Assembly: GCA_927911695.1 (NCBI GenBank)
Contig: CAKMQO010000194.1
Location: 1 to 5,814, forward strand
Length of the DNA: 5,814 nucleotides
Direction: 5' to 3'
Origin: an uncultured Gemella sp.
GTDB lineage: Bacteria > Bacillota > Bacilli > Staphylococcales > Gemellaceae
Part shown: one piece after another, positions 5,714 through 5,814 of the stretch
Numbering within the stretch: the first letter of the stretch is position 1
How the letters are laid out: every line of letters starts with the position of its first letter
Notes under the pieces: model-generated
Databases searched by the model: none
What the model saw: the letters and a program-made list of their open reading frames with translations, nothing else
What the model was told of the DNA's origin: nothing
Position numbers and translations under genes: made by a program

Positions 5714-5814
5714 GTGAAGTCAAAAACAGGAAATGAACTTCCATCAACTGTTGATGTAACATGGAAAACACCGTTTAATCTACAACAACCGGGAACACGA
5801 AATGCTGTTGTTAC
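5714..5814 (+). other. Start of a Rib/alpha-like repeat, cut by window end
   Basis: In the third reading frame used by the adhesin the sequence VKSKTGNELPSTVDVTWKT, then QQPGTRNAVV, matches the opening pattern of Rib/alpha-like stalk repeats: a hydrophobic strand ending in WKT, then PGT/PGE and a V-rich strand usually followed by TYPDG. The diagnostic TYPDG would lie past 5814, so this rests on a partial module. If right, a run of repeats and an LPXTG anchor should follow downstream. Confidence 0.5.

Larger units (their letters stand above)
3951..5814 (+). pseudogene. Large secreted surface adhesin, frame broken four times and cut by window end
   Basis: A secreted, probably cell-wall-anchored protein; the C-terminal anchor would lie beyond the window. 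Read across the breaks it gives about 620 residues: signal peptide (1-45), a Ser/Thr/Glu/Lys-rich disordered stretch (46-110), a FIVAR-like helical module, a Lys/Glu linker, a second helical segment (starting TTTVNEIHSIANQI), a beta-rich domain I do not recognise, a short helix/strand module, and the start of a Rib-like repeat. The breaks are at 4350-4362 (two A-runs, one base short in each, or one extra A in the second), 4537-4541 (one A short), 5589-5592 (one A extra, or two short) and 5695-5700 (one A extra, or two short). Premature stops result at 4377-4379, 4639-4641, 5607-5609 and 5704-5706. Protein quality is unchanged between breaks, so decay, if real, is very recent; homopolymer sequencing error fits at least as well. 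As written, only a 142-residue secreted fragment would be made. Confidence 0.85.

Overview
The window is AT-rich with A-rich codon use. Every gene is on the plus strand, ribosome binding sites are strong AAGGAG/GAGG types, and one gene encodes a Gram-positive surface protein with an atypical signal peptide. This points to a low-GC member of the Bacilli. A Gemella-like or related oral/mucosal coccus is my best guess from the style of the D-lactate dehydrogenase and surface protein. That is inference; no marker gene is present to prove it.

Layout. Positions 1-64 hold the tail and rho-independent terminator of an upstream gene. A clear promoter (TTGTGA-17-TATAAT) then drives a small sugar-phosphate operon: a HAD-superfamily phosphatase/phosphomutase-like gene (132-808), broken by a one-base deletion exactly at its catalytic lysine codon, overlapping an intact fructose-6-phosphate aldolase/transaldolase-like gene (789-1460). 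A 48-codon gene (1502-1648) of unknown function follows. A perfect 15-bp inverted repeat (1653-1733) with a nested hairpin and an extended -10 promoter inside it separates this from a second, intact HAD hydrolase (1750-2436). A D-lactate dehydrogenase (2558-3556) comes next and ends in a strong terminator (3574-3624).

After about 250 bp of AT-rich non-coding DNA, a good promoter (TTGAAA-17-TATAAT) leads into a large surface adhesin gene (3951 to beyond the window end). It has a KxYKxGKxW-like signal peptide, a Lys/Glu-rich FIVAR-like helical module, a beta-rich domain I cannot name, a short helix/strand module, and the start of what looks like a Rib/alpha-like repeat. Its reading frame is broken at four places, all in A-runs, yet the protein reads cleanly on either side of each break.

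Functionally, the first two-thirds is ordinary fermentative and sugar-phosphate housekeeping: aldol cleavage or formation of sugar phosphates, two HAD phosphatases and D-lactate formation with NADH reoxidation. The last third is host- or surface-interaction coding. All five frame breaks lie in adenine tracts. Base-calling error in homopolymers is therefore the leading explanation, with genuine gene decay or slipped-strand variation as alternatives. I see no convincing new defence or mobile system. The items most worth a second look are the nested inverted repeat, the 48-aa protein, the unnamed adhesin domain and the frame breaks.
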